This document shows positions 59,283 to 64,000 of a stretch of DNA of 64,000 nt, piece after piece (the stretch's first letter is position 1; each line of letters begins with the position of its first letter). Source of the stretch: Strongylocentrotus purpuratus (Eukaryota; Echinodermata; Echinoidea; Camarodonta; Strongylocentrotidae). The stretch is from assembly GCF_000002235.5 (NCBI RefSeq), contig NW_022145606.1, positions 17,376,254 to 17,440,253 of the forward strand, written 5' to 3'. Under the pieces are notes generated by a model that was given only the letters and a program-made list of their open reading frames with translations, did no database searches and was not told the origin of the DNA. Both the position numbers and the translations under genes were made by a program.

Positions 59283-62200
59283 GTACCAAACTGACTTAAC
59301 ATGGTGGTAGAGGTGATTTTGCAGTAGTGCTTCTATTAGAGTATGGCTTTAAGTGAAAATAATCTAAGAGCTCAATCAAAAATTGTTATTTGTTATTCTA
59401 TATTTTATTGCAGGATTGGCAATGGGAACTAGGTGCATACGCAGTTCTCTTGGCCTGGATTAATTTCATCCTATTCCTGCAAACTGCTCCGTTTTTCGGC
59501 ATCTACATTCTCATGTTTATAGGTATATATTAATAACATTTTACAGTTGATTATTGATAGTTGATTGTTGTTGTTCCTGACTGCTGAAGTAAGCATGTAA
59601 GGTCACCTTTTTTGGTCACCCATTAGCACTTTTTTTTTTAAATTGAGGGGGGGGGGTCGACGCCCCCCCCCCCCCCTGCGTACGCGCCTGCCCGGGACGC
59701 CCTTACTGTTAGGAGACCACTGCTCTACCACCGAGCCATCGCGCCTCCTCGTGAAACCTGCTTTAGCGACCACCTGTAAAGAGAGGCCACTAGTCTGTAA
59801 AGACCTTATGTTCTGTATTCCTTTGAGGGTCCTTGTAATTGAAACGTGTACTTGTACATAAAGCCTTGTACGTAAAGTCCACCTGCCTATTCAGACCGCT
59901 TTTCATGTCTCCCTCGTTTGGTCTTTATAAACAGTTTTCAAAATGTTTGTTTTCAATTACAATTCAAACATGATCGCAACCACTTTAAAACCTGTACATA
60001 AAGACCATTCAAGGAAGATAAGAAACGCGATATTGAGTTAAACAAAAAAAGGGTCTTTATAGACCTTATGTCTGTCTCTGCAGGGGGTTGCCTATTAAGC
60101 AGGTATCCACTGTATCACTCGAAAATCATTTCAAGGGCGATTTGAATAGTTCATCCATTGTATATTCAATGAAAATCTTGTTTAGATTACGTTATACGTC
60201 TTTGTAATGTATGCATGTTTTTAAAGGTGATGGACGGACTATTTACATTGCCGTAAATTTTAAATATATTTACTTCATAAAATAACTTCGCTCCGTACGT
60301 CACGTCATCAAGAAAATGGAGATGCCCATACAGTTACGTATCGTAATTTTACATTACGGTAAGGATATCTTGCTTCATACCTCTCTCATGCACTGTGGTG
60401 GGCGATCTTCTTGATGGAACGGGAATAATACATTAAATACCTCAGAATAACTTAAATTATTTCTTGCAGTGAATTTTTCTTTTTACAGCTTCATATCTGA
60501 ACAAGCCTTTTCTTTTGATTCATCGCAAAATTGAAACGTCAATCCGTTGTCATTGCATTTTTCTCTCCATTGTTTCAAAAGAATTAATATCGCCTTTTAA
60601 TCTGAGCTTGATTTCTAAGGTTATTAAATAATGTGTTAAAATAGACCATGTGTTTATAGTTTGAAGGTCAGTGTTTTTCTTTAATCATATTTGTTGGTTT
60701 ACAGAGGTTATAACAACTATGGTGAACTTTTTACTTGTTGCCGGAATTTTTATTTGCACCTTTGCTGTGGTTTTCTGCATCCTCATCATCAATCAGGTAT
60801 ATAAAATATTGTCTTTGTTATAGATCATCCTATTGGCTAAGAAGCTGTCACGTAATACTCAACAAGTTATAAAATGGCGTGTTTGTTAGCGATTATCCTA
60901 TTAGCTGAAACTATCACATGACAATCGAATTTCTATTATATGTGCAAGAACATGCAATATAAAGATCGATTTTTCACGGTACAACGATAACAAAAGCGAA
61001 TTATATTGCGCACCTCTTTTTCATTTTTCTCTACCATTAGCAAATATAACTCATGGAAATTTATGGGCAGCTATAGCAAAGGGAAGGTTGAGTTCTGAGA
61101 AGAGGTGGACAATAAGTTTTGAGCGGTTTCATTGTTATTATGCAAGTGGAAGAACATCAGAGGAAAAAAATCCCTAAACGCACGGCTCTTAAAAACATTC
61201 ATATTCTAAATAAGGCACAATAATTAACAGCTTGAAAATGTGTGCCTCATTGTTATGCCACATGTTTGCGTATTCCCACATACGTTTTTATGTGAAAAGT
61301 GCTTGTTACTTTTCCCAAGACTCCAGAACCATGCAGTACACACCAATCCTCATATGCTACATGTTCAACTTTTACAGATCGATTCCACATCGTTTCTTTT
61401 ACAAGGCATTCTTATGACCATGCAGCACTCAACTTTATGTTTAATACCAACCTTTTTTCTATTTCTATTCTCAGACGCAGTATCACACATTTTGGGACTC
61501 CTTAGCTAAGTCTCTGACCATGCTGACCGGTGGCATAGACTTTGATACCGTCTTTCATCCCATGGACTACTTGTACCAGCAATCTGCTACTGAGGACTTC
61601 ACGAACATTGTCTTCTATCCAAGCACTACCCTTGTTATCTTTCTCATCTTTCTCTTTTCTATGCCGATCGTCGTCATGAACCTCTTGGTAAGGAGTATAT
61701 TCGCAGCGCATTGTTGCTTATATGCATGTAAAGTGCGTGTGCGTGTGGGTGTGTGTATGTAGGGGGTATTTTTGTGGGAGTTAGGGGTGAGGTGGGATCC
61801 TGGACTTTGTGTAGGAATGCGCATGATAGTTATACATTATGAGACAAAAGGGTAATTTTCGGGGGATGTTCGAGTAAAAACTTTTTTTTTTAACGAGCAA
61901 GAAATTTTAAGTAAAAGAGTATTTTATTTACATATTTACTGATTGTTGTCTAATATTTTTATCCTTCCTTGAATTAACATTTCAGACTGGTTTGGCAGTA
62001 TATGATATTGACGTCATTCAGAAAAAGGCCAAGATTGTTAAACAAACAATTGAGGTAAGTTTTCCCTGCTGTCTTTTCTTTTTCTAGGGCTTAATTGATC
62101 ACATGCTGTTCTTTGAATTGGCAACGATAATATTTTTCTTTTATTGCTCTATTCTAGACACAGTCAGACACAACTTCGAAAGACCAAGCACATGTGAATT

Positions 62201-63345
62201 ACACTGAAAATGGCGTATAACGCTCGATTGATATAGCGTCCTCAATATTCAATACGAAGTAGTGTAAACAAAATAGCATGTGGAGAATTTGAAAAGTCAT
62301 TTTGCTGTTGATATTTAGTTTTTGGTCAAAAGTAACGCTGCTTCTTGATTATCTTTAAAATCCTTGAATGACTTCAAAATGACAACTATTTGAAATAGAT
62401 ATACCCACAACAACTGGTCGACTATGTCCACAAACACAAAGCAAGTACTTCAGGTACAAAATGTGTGTTAATTCAATGATAATGTGGCCTCATAGGAAAG
62501 AAGCGCAAACATTTGATGGATAAAATACGAGAGAATAAGGCCACAGATATAGGGTTCGGGAAGCAGGGGCTCTGAAATATAATGATATTATTTACAATAG
62601 CATCCTTGTTTACAGCAAGGCTATCCTCATCAATATACAAACTTTTGTATTTGAGGACCCTGCAATCATGTTATCATAGGTAGCATGACCTCCTTTTCAC
62701 GTTGCCTTTCCCATTATTTATTTTTATTTATCTTCTTCCTCCTTTAATAGGTGTAAGGGGAGGGGGCTGACCCCGGCTACGCCATTAATAACAGATATTT
62801 AATTTCTAGCATTTGAGCCTCATTTATATACACTTGCCTCATTTAAAAGAAAGTCTTAGTGTTTCTTATAAAAATTCCTGGAATAAATGTTCTCATTCAA
62901 AAGTTGTGTATTATCATACTTTTTACTATTCATAATTATCTATTTTCTTTCTTGTCCCTTCAAATGTAATACATTACTATTATAACTTAAACATGTAGCT
63001 AGCCCTTGACGAGGTACTGGTCCCTGCAGATTCCTCCACTTCTTATTTAATTAATTCCACTCCTGCTTATCGGTTATCTTGGAATGTTTAAAGCTATGTA
63101 TATTTTTGATATATTTGATAAATACAAACGTGACACTTGAAATTTGATGTGTTCTGTAGGCGGAAGGAATCTTGGCCGTGCAGAATAACATGCTGCCGTG
63201 GGTATGGAAGAGAAGTGTACTCCAACACAAAAAGATCACAGTCTTCAAGAATGTCTCCTCACTCACAGCCATCTGCTACAAGCTCACTGGCTATAAAGAC
63301 ACACATGATTATTTGGTGGCATTTCTGGAAGAGCTAGGGAAAAAG
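39316..63345 (+). CDS. trpa-like: TRPA-type ankyrin-repeat cation channel, 23 exons, 3' end outside window
   Basis: Gene span; exon coordinates are in the following entries. All 22 introns are GT-AG and all phases agree, giving 1,175 codons without a stop. Order: acidic Ser-rich N-terminus (1-66), ankyrin domain of roughly a dozen repeats (about 95-650; TPLHSAC, TALHVAI, TPLMYAC), acidic pre-S1 linker (about 670-790), LLDHPVVRL pre-S1 block, S1 (about 827-845), S2 (877-900), S3 (918-938), S4 (957-975), the FGIYILMFIEV S4-S5 linker, S5 (993-1016), pore loop with LTGGIDFD (filter 1038-1041), S6 and the GLAVYDIDVIQKKA segment. The TRPA1-like LLxHPV, FGIYxxMF and MNLLxGLAVxDI blocks give the family. 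TRPA channels are plasma-membrane, calcium-permeable sensors of irritants, temperature or light. Human TRPA1 has about 1,119 residues and a further C-terminal coiled coil, so more exons should follow. Which TRPA subfamily it belongs to is not known. Confidence 0.93.
39686..41578 (+). repeat. 70-bp minisatellite, about 27 copies, in TRPA intron 1
   Basis: Unit: GAATGACGTCTCGTGTGCGA, CTGCCATTAGTTGGGCCTTA, CCATTACAGGAAAGGACAGG, GCTGGAGGCT. Copies differ mainly at GCTGG/GCAGG/GGTGG. Two units lack one base (ATTACGGAA at 40281 and 40910), both followed by GGATGAAGTC, giving a 629-bp (9-unit) higher-order repeat. Each unit has a CRE-like TGACGTCT and an acceptor-like CATTACAG. 70 is not a multiple of 3, so the short Arg/Gly-rich frames are not genes. 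Confidence 0.97.
41839..42065. repeat. (ATT)n and ATT/ATC-rich tract before TRPA exon 2
   Basis: A pure TTA run (41839-41877), then impure ATT/ATC/ATA up to 20 bp before the exon 2 acceptor. The Ile-rich open frame through it is a repeat product. Confidence 0.9.
42084..42261 (+). CDS. trpa-like: TRPA exon 2
   Basis: Acceptor GATCATAG, phase 0; LVKTENPSIDNAKHLL then the first ankyrin repeat (NSVIHYACAK, VELLIDNGA). Donor CAG|GTAAAT, phase 1. Confidence 0.85.
42905..43145 (+). mobile_element. tRNA-derived SINE, family A, plus strand
   Basis: A box TGGTTGAGTGG (42919-42929), B box GGTTCGAGGCC (42963-42973), body CACGGCACCTATGTCATTGA. Sits in TRPA intron 2, about 50 bp before exon 3. Confidence 0.8.
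43199..43275 (+). CDS. trpa-like: TRPA exon 3
   Basis: Acceptor TTGCTAG; DLNLKGKDKQRPIHFAVKG continues the ankyrin pattern (RPIHFAV). Donor AAA|GTAAGT, phase 0. The exon is short but preserves frame. Confidence 0.85.
43972..44133 (+). CDS. trpa-like: TRPA exon 4
   Basis: Acceptor TTGCCAG; VVELLGQERVHADEKDSHDR then TALQLACNVKG and VIRALLSHTQIDVN. Donor AAT|GTAAGT, phase 0. Confidence 0.9.
44640..45145 (+). mobile_element. Long tRNA-derived SINE, family B
   Basis: A-box-like TGGTTTATTGATAAAGGC (44673), B box GTGTTCGATCC (44717-44727), body with AAATGGGTACCTGGCAATGG, and tail AAAATAAATATTATTATTAT. In TRPA intron 4. The (ATT)n tail suggests L2/CR1-type LINE mobilisation. Confidence 0.75.
45221..45445 (+). 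CDS. trpa-like: TRPA exon 5
   Basis: Acceptor TTTCTAG; SPLLNIALQND, AMLLLKFGAKPLR and TPLHIILGKGR, two ankyrin repeats. Donor AAG|GTTAGA (weaker), phase 0. Confidence 0.9.
45774..45867 (+). CDS. trpa-like: TRPA exon 6
   Basis: Acceptor AAAACAG; ILLARNANQQCVLHEAVKCG and ELVRYCMDYG. Donor ACG|GTGAGT, phase 1. Confidence 0.9.
46330..46550 (+). mobile_element. Decayed tRNA-SINE
   Basis: GAGTTGGCTCAGTCAGTAAA (A box) and GCGTCTGCCTGTCCAATCTA like a tRNA head, but the B box is lost. In TRPA intron 6. The right edge is uncertain. Confidence 0.55.
46738..46998. mobile_element. 261-bp MITE with CAGTGGCGTAGC ends
   Basis: CAGTGGCGTAGC and GCTACGCCACTG are perfect 12-bp inverted ends; GGGGGCAC and GTGCCCCC extend the pairing inward. 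The flanks (TCCCACCT, TCTCTGCC) are only half alike, so the target duplication has decayed. hAT-like by terminus. In TRPA intron 6. Confidence 0.8.
47372..47612 (+). CDS. trpa-like: TRPA exon 7
   Basis: Acceptor CCTATTTAG; KDESTLMHTLCKHGHHGIVQ and RLTPLHSACGRNQVEVATLV, two ankyrin repeats. Donor GAG|GTAGGC, phase 2. Confidence 0.9.
48535..48727 (+). CDS. trpa-like: TRPA exon 8
   Basis: The acceptor is chosen by phase: AAAAG at 48530-48534 joins LLHLR to REEDFHIGMEES in frame, while the better-looking TTTTTATAG at 48489 leads to a frame that stops. Encodes SLLKYTAKKDAIDCLVVLLK and KWISVERNLFKVLK. Donor AAG|GTATGT, phase 0. Confidence 0.8.
48750..49640 (+). repeat. Interspersed repeat shared with 25190-25790, copy 2
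   Basis: In TRPA intron 8. AAGCTCAAGGGTTTTAGGTA, TTAATTACGGTTAGATGAGC and CATTTGTGACATTGACAGGT recur and match the 25-kb copy in order and orientation, as does the right part (GGCTTCTAAATAAGCATATT, CGTGTCATTTCAGCAACAT). It begins in G-rich sequence after exon 8. Confidence 0.7.
50037..50420 (+). repeat. 16-bp minisatellite interrupted by a SINE
   Basis: Units like AGACCGACAGCTTATG and AGACCGACGATATACG run over 50037-50116 and resume at about 50328-50420 (CGAGACCGATTGACAGCC). The same unit forms 57628-57765. Confidence 0.85.
50118..50325 (+). mobile_element. tRNA-derived SINE inside the 16-bp array
   Basis: A box TGGCTCAGTGG (50128-50138), an anticodon-arm-like stem GTCCTC/GAGGAC, B box GGTTCGAAACC (50171-50181), body CATTACCAAGCCCCTCTGAG, and tail near CATAATAATAAAC. 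A decayed 3' part recurs at 54130-54240. Not a functional tRNA: the acceptor stem does not close. Confidence 0.85.
50649..50795. mobile_element. 147-bp MITE with GGGCC ends
   Basis: GGGCCACGTTTCATAAAACT, then TGATATCAATGA, pairs with the reverse complement of the right end (GGCCCTGGGTCATGAAATTA, then CTTATCAATAAC). In TRPA intron 8. Confidence 0.6.
51137..51231 (+). CDS. trpa-like: TRPA exon 9
   Basis: Acceptor TTGTTTCCAG; ALLNRSEEIELRKGQDDMMK and LTRLCAEKGH. Donor ACA|GTAAGA, phase 2. Confidence 0.85.
51455..51790 (-). mobile_element. tRNA-derived SINE, family A, with LINE-like tail
   Basis: On the minus strand: GTCGTGGTCTTGTAAATAC head, CGGCATCAATTTGCCTTTGG, GGAATACTCCCCAGGGAGCG, then a tail TAAAGCGCTTATAAACG, AAGCGCTATACAAATATGAT and (ATT)n. 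The tail resembles the 3' end of the L2/CR1 fragment at 37735-37801. In TRPA intron 9. Confidence 0.75.
51841..51993 (+). CDS. trpa-like: TRPA exon 10
   Basis: Acceptor TCTTATTCAG; VLELVAWDKDMINKAHDGNS, LIHLIAEKGHH. Donor AAC|GTAAGA, phase 2. Confidence 0.9.
52265..52379 (+). CDS. trpa-like: TRPA exon 11
   Basis: Acceptor ATGAACAG; DKLGQTALHVAIQGGHRM, a near-consensus ankyrin repeat. Donor AAA|GTAATG, phase 0. Confidence 0.9.
52683..52952 (-). mobile_element. tRNA-derived SINE with (ATT)n tail
   Basis: On the minus strand: TGGTCAGTTGG (A-box-like), GATTCGAATCC (B box), then GGGTAGAGCGCCATGATGGC, AGTGTCAACTTTGACAAACA, and a tail ending in about 13 ATT units (52689-52727). In TRPA intron 11. 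Confidence 0.8.
52972..53126 (+). CDS. trpa-like: TRPA exon 12
   Basis: Acceptor CTTAATATTAG; MTPLMYACKTGNIYIVKKLL and DENGLNCLDHAIDNGH. Donor CGA|GTAAGT, phase 2. Confidence 0.9.
53800..53915 (+). CDS. trpa-like: TRPA exon 13
   Basis: Acceptor TTTGTTTAG; MIAVALLDQDNWRRLMTHAT, then TTPMRKLISSMP, the TPM/RxLI block that ends the ankyrin domain in TRPA proteins. Donor CCAG|GTAGTG, phase 1. Confidence 0.9.
54130..54240 (+). mobile_element. 3' fragment of the SINE seen at 50118
   Basis: ATTACTCTTCATTACCGACT, CCCTCGGAGAGAACTTAAAA and GGTTGCTTACTTACATG match the 50220-50285 body. No tRNA head. In TRPA intron 13. Confidence 0.65.
54287..54448 (+). CDS. trpa-like: TRPA exon 14 (acidic linker)
   Basis: Acceptor TTTGTACAG; VGKFVLDKCIKPEPKLSVQ, an acidic run PSDDEDEGQRPDSD, then VDFELLEDWFSEWM. 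It aligns with the human TRPA1 pre-S1 linker but has a single Cys. Donor GAG|GTAATT, phase 1. Confidence 0.88.
54653..54874. mobile_element. 222-bp MITE with 9-bp TSD (MuDR-like)
   Basis: Flanked by the perfect 9-bp duplication TTTATCTTG (54644-54652 and 54875-54883). Inverted arms share TCATCGGGTCATCGCGTCGG. Target duplications of 9 bp are typical of Mutator-like elements. In TRPA intron 14. Confidence 0.88.
55648..55745 (+). CDS. trpa-like: TRPA exon 15
   Basis: Acceptor CTAACACAG; charged, low-complexity DDQPSKQKNGDYMAMTKRG and GTGDRDENKDGQ. Donor CAG|GTAATA, phase 0. Poorly conserved linker type; supported by phase and splice sites. Confidence 0.75.
56484..56600 (+). CDS. trpa-like: TRPA exon 16
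   Basis: Acceptor TTATTTTAG; ASATSVTSSFNGDGKLKRNA then SIYVRDRLSRSENHPVHYL. Donor TTG|GTATGA, phase 0. Linker before S1. Confidence 0.8.
57249..57569 (+). CDS. trpa-like: TRPA exon 17 (S1-S2)
   Basis: Acceptor TTTTCAG; pre-S1 block SKKLLDHPVVRLMFRNKHEA, S1 FCLQLTLLVFLTLHSLII, an extracellular loop with a possible N-glycosylation site (NYT), S2 LVLFGSIGTWLILLLTVIYF. Donor TTT|GTAAGA, phase 0. Confidence 0.95.
57628..57765 (+). repeat. 16-bp minisatellite, second locus
   Basis: About eight units like AGACCGACAGCCCATA in TRPA intron 17, 50 bp after exon 17. Same unit as 50037-50420. Confidence 0.85.
58668..58823 (+). CDS. trpa-like: TRPA exon 18 (S3)
   Basis: Basic loop RKWVYRKPKSF then S3 IRELTLQILIILFVVPGFGD. 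Acceptor TTTAAAG at 58667; CTCCAG six bases further is also in phase and would drop two residues. Donor GCC|GTGAGT, phase 0. Confidence 0.88.
58945..59283. repeat. (CTA)n microsatellite tract
   Basis: ACT/CTA runs at about 58947-58982 and 59240-59282 with impure spacing, in TRPA intron 18. Confidence 0.92.
59414..59522 (+). CDS. trpa-like: TRPA exon 19 (S4 and S4-S5 linker)
   Basis: Acceptor TATTGCAG; DWQWELGAYAVLLAWINFIL then FLQTAPFFGIYILMFI, the TRPA1-like linker. S4 lacks the regular Arg/Lys ladder of voltage sensors, as in other TRPs. Donor TAG|GTATAT, phase 1. Confidence 0.95.
59600..59690. mobile_element. Truncated C/G-tract element end
   Basis: G run, C run, then CTGCGTACGCGCCTG, the same terminus as 24325-24339 and (inverted) 29305. 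GGTCACCTTTTTTGGTCACC precedes it. In TRPA intron 19, which is otherwise gene-free. Confidence 0.6.
60705..60796 (+). CDS. trpa-like: TRPA exon 20 (S5)
   Basis: Acceptor GTTTACAG; EVITTMVNFLL then VAGIFICTFAVVFCILIINQ. Donor CAG|GTATAT, phase 0. Confidence 0.93.
61077..61444 (-). mobile_element. TTAA MITE family 3, copy 3, in TRPA intron 20
   Basis: GGGAAGGTTGAGTTCTGAGA to AACTTTATGTTTAA, matching 13013-13416. Its right TTAA (61441-61444) lies only 30 bp before the pore exon acceptor, so it supplies much of the polypyrimidine neighbourhood. Confidence 0.75.
61475..61687 (+). CDS. trpa-like: TRPA exon 21 (pore and S6)
   Basis: Acceptor ATTCTCAG; pore helix TFWDSLAKSLTMLTGGIDFD, turret, then S6 TTLVIFLIFLFSMPIVVMNL. 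Donor TTG|GTAAGG, phase 0. The filter reads G-G-I-D where human TRPA1 has G-D-I-N. Confidence 0.95.
61986..62054 (+). CDS. trpa-like: TRPA exon 22 (post-S6)
   Basis: Acceptor CATTTCAG; TGLAVYDIDVIQKKAKIVKQ and TIE, the conserved TRP-like segment of TRPA channels. Donor GAG|GTAAGT, phase 0. Confidence 0.93.
62158..62220 (+). CDS. trpa-like: Possible alternative terminal exon of the TRPA gene
   Basis: A good acceptor (TTTTATTGCTCTATTCTAG) in the phase of exon 22 opens TQSDTTSKDQAHVNYTENGV followed by TAA. If used, the channel would end 20 residues after exon 22, without the C-terminal cytosolic region. The nearest AATAAA I see is at 62882. Polar composition without similarity makes this a hypothesis. 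Confidence 0.35.
   Translation, partial: TQSDTTSKDQAHVNYTENGV
63160..63345 (+). CDS. trpa-like: TRPA exon 23 (last seen in window)
   Basis: Acceptor TGTTCTGTAG; AEGILAVQNNMLPWVWKRSV, then HKKITVFKN, aligns with the region after the TRP-like segment in TRPA1 (LPLWFLRK, STIVYPN). Donor AAG|GTGATT, phase 0. If unspliced, the frame stops at 63370-63372 after eight more codons, but the family expects more C-terminal sequence. Confidence 0.82.
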
Positions 63346-63856
63346 GTGATTATTTTTTGTTATTTACGGTAATATCCTGGTTTTTCTATACCATCTTTAC
63401 TTAAACAAGATTTGATACCTTCTCGCTACGGTGAATAATTAGAGGATGCTGAAGGTAAAATGTGATTAATTTTTGAAAACTCGCTAGATAAAAGTTAGGT
63501 TTAATCTTACTTTTATCTAGCCGATAAATAGTTTGTTATGTTTCTATGATGGGATAAGGGAAAAACAGTACTATCATGTTGTTTTTTCCTGTGAATATGG
63601 GGGTATGTTTTTACAAAAGGTCGTATAACCTCAAAAGCCGATGGAACAGAGAAAGCCAAACCTATGCAAGGTGTTATTCAGAAATAATGACAAACATATC
63701 CTGAAAAAAGCTCATCTGATTGGTTAATAGTGTATTGGTTAAAATCTTATGTTTACACAATCAATACACCAGTTTACAGTTGTATCAGTGCGCATGCGCA
63801 GACAGTTAACCTCGGGTCATTGGCCCCGGAACGGGGCCAATAACCTCTGACCTCTG

Positions 63857-63978
63857 GTATTTATGCGTAAATTAAGATTGCGCCCATGCAAATGATGATG
63901 TGAGCGCACAACGCAGCGCGTAGGGCAGTGATATCATCAAAATTTGCATGGGCGTAATCCTAATTTACGCATAAATAC
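63857..63978. repeat. Long inverted repeat, about 48-bp arms
   Basis: GTATTTATGCGTAAATTAAG, ATTGCGCCCATGCAAAT and GATGATGT pair with ATATCATC, ATTTGCATGGGCGTAAT and CCTAATTTACGCATAAATAC. Further flanking words (CATTGGCC and GGTCATTGGCT) suggest that the structure extends past the window end. Each arm holds an octamer (ATGCAAAT). Confidence 0.85.
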
Positions 63979-64000
63979 ATGACCTCTAAGGTCATTGGCT

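Overview
The window is 64 kb of AT-rich, intron-rich animal nuclear DNA. Three protein-coding loci can be supported. The rest is a dense layer of short non-autonomous DNA transposons, tRNA-derived SINEs, minisatellites and homopolymer tracts. GT-AG introns, SPRY, ELOVL6-like and TRPA genes, TTAA-flanked MITEs, and G/C-tract elements starting CAGTGGCGGATCCAGG or CAGGCGCGTACG all fit a marine invertebrate deuterostome. I favour an echinoderm, possibly sea-urchin-like, but nothing here fixes the species.

Layout. (1) 1-1.3 kb: the last coding exon of a SPRY-domain protein (+ strand), with partial copies of its 5' edge just upstream. (2) 1.3-15 kb: no gene seen; TTAA-ended MITE families, a cluster of the 12-bp palindrome ATGAATATTCAT, and microsatellites. 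(3) 15.1-16.1 kb, - strand: an intact single-exon ELOVL6-like fatty acid elongase. (4) 16-36 kb: no intact gene; an 8-bp-TSD transposon at 18.3 kb, a frameshifted pseudogene of a repeated invertebrate family with a Cys-rich tail at 23.2-24.0 kb, a 110-bp satellite-like array, duplicated segments, a small hAT MITE with perfect ends, and hairpin elements. (5) 36.5-38.2 kb: a roughly 33-bp tandem array split by a 5'-truncated L2/CR1-like LINE fragment. (6) 39.3-63.3 kb, + strand: a large TRPA-type ion channel gene. I could chain 23 exons in consistent splice phase (1,175 codons), and it runs off the right edge. (7) 63.86-63.98 kb: a long inverted repeat.

The TRPA gene is the main content. An acidic N-terminus is followed by a long ankyrin domain, an acidic pre-S1 linker, six membrane segments with a pore loop, and the start of the C-terminal cytosolic region. 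Its introns hold a 70-bp minisatellite of about 27 copies with a 9-unit higher-order duplication, several SINEs, a 16-bp minisatellite split by a SINE, a 9-bp-TSD MITE and a possible alternative terminal exon. The three genes show no sign of working together; they appear to be ordinary neighbours. Repeat edges are by eye and approximate unless a target-site duplication is named.
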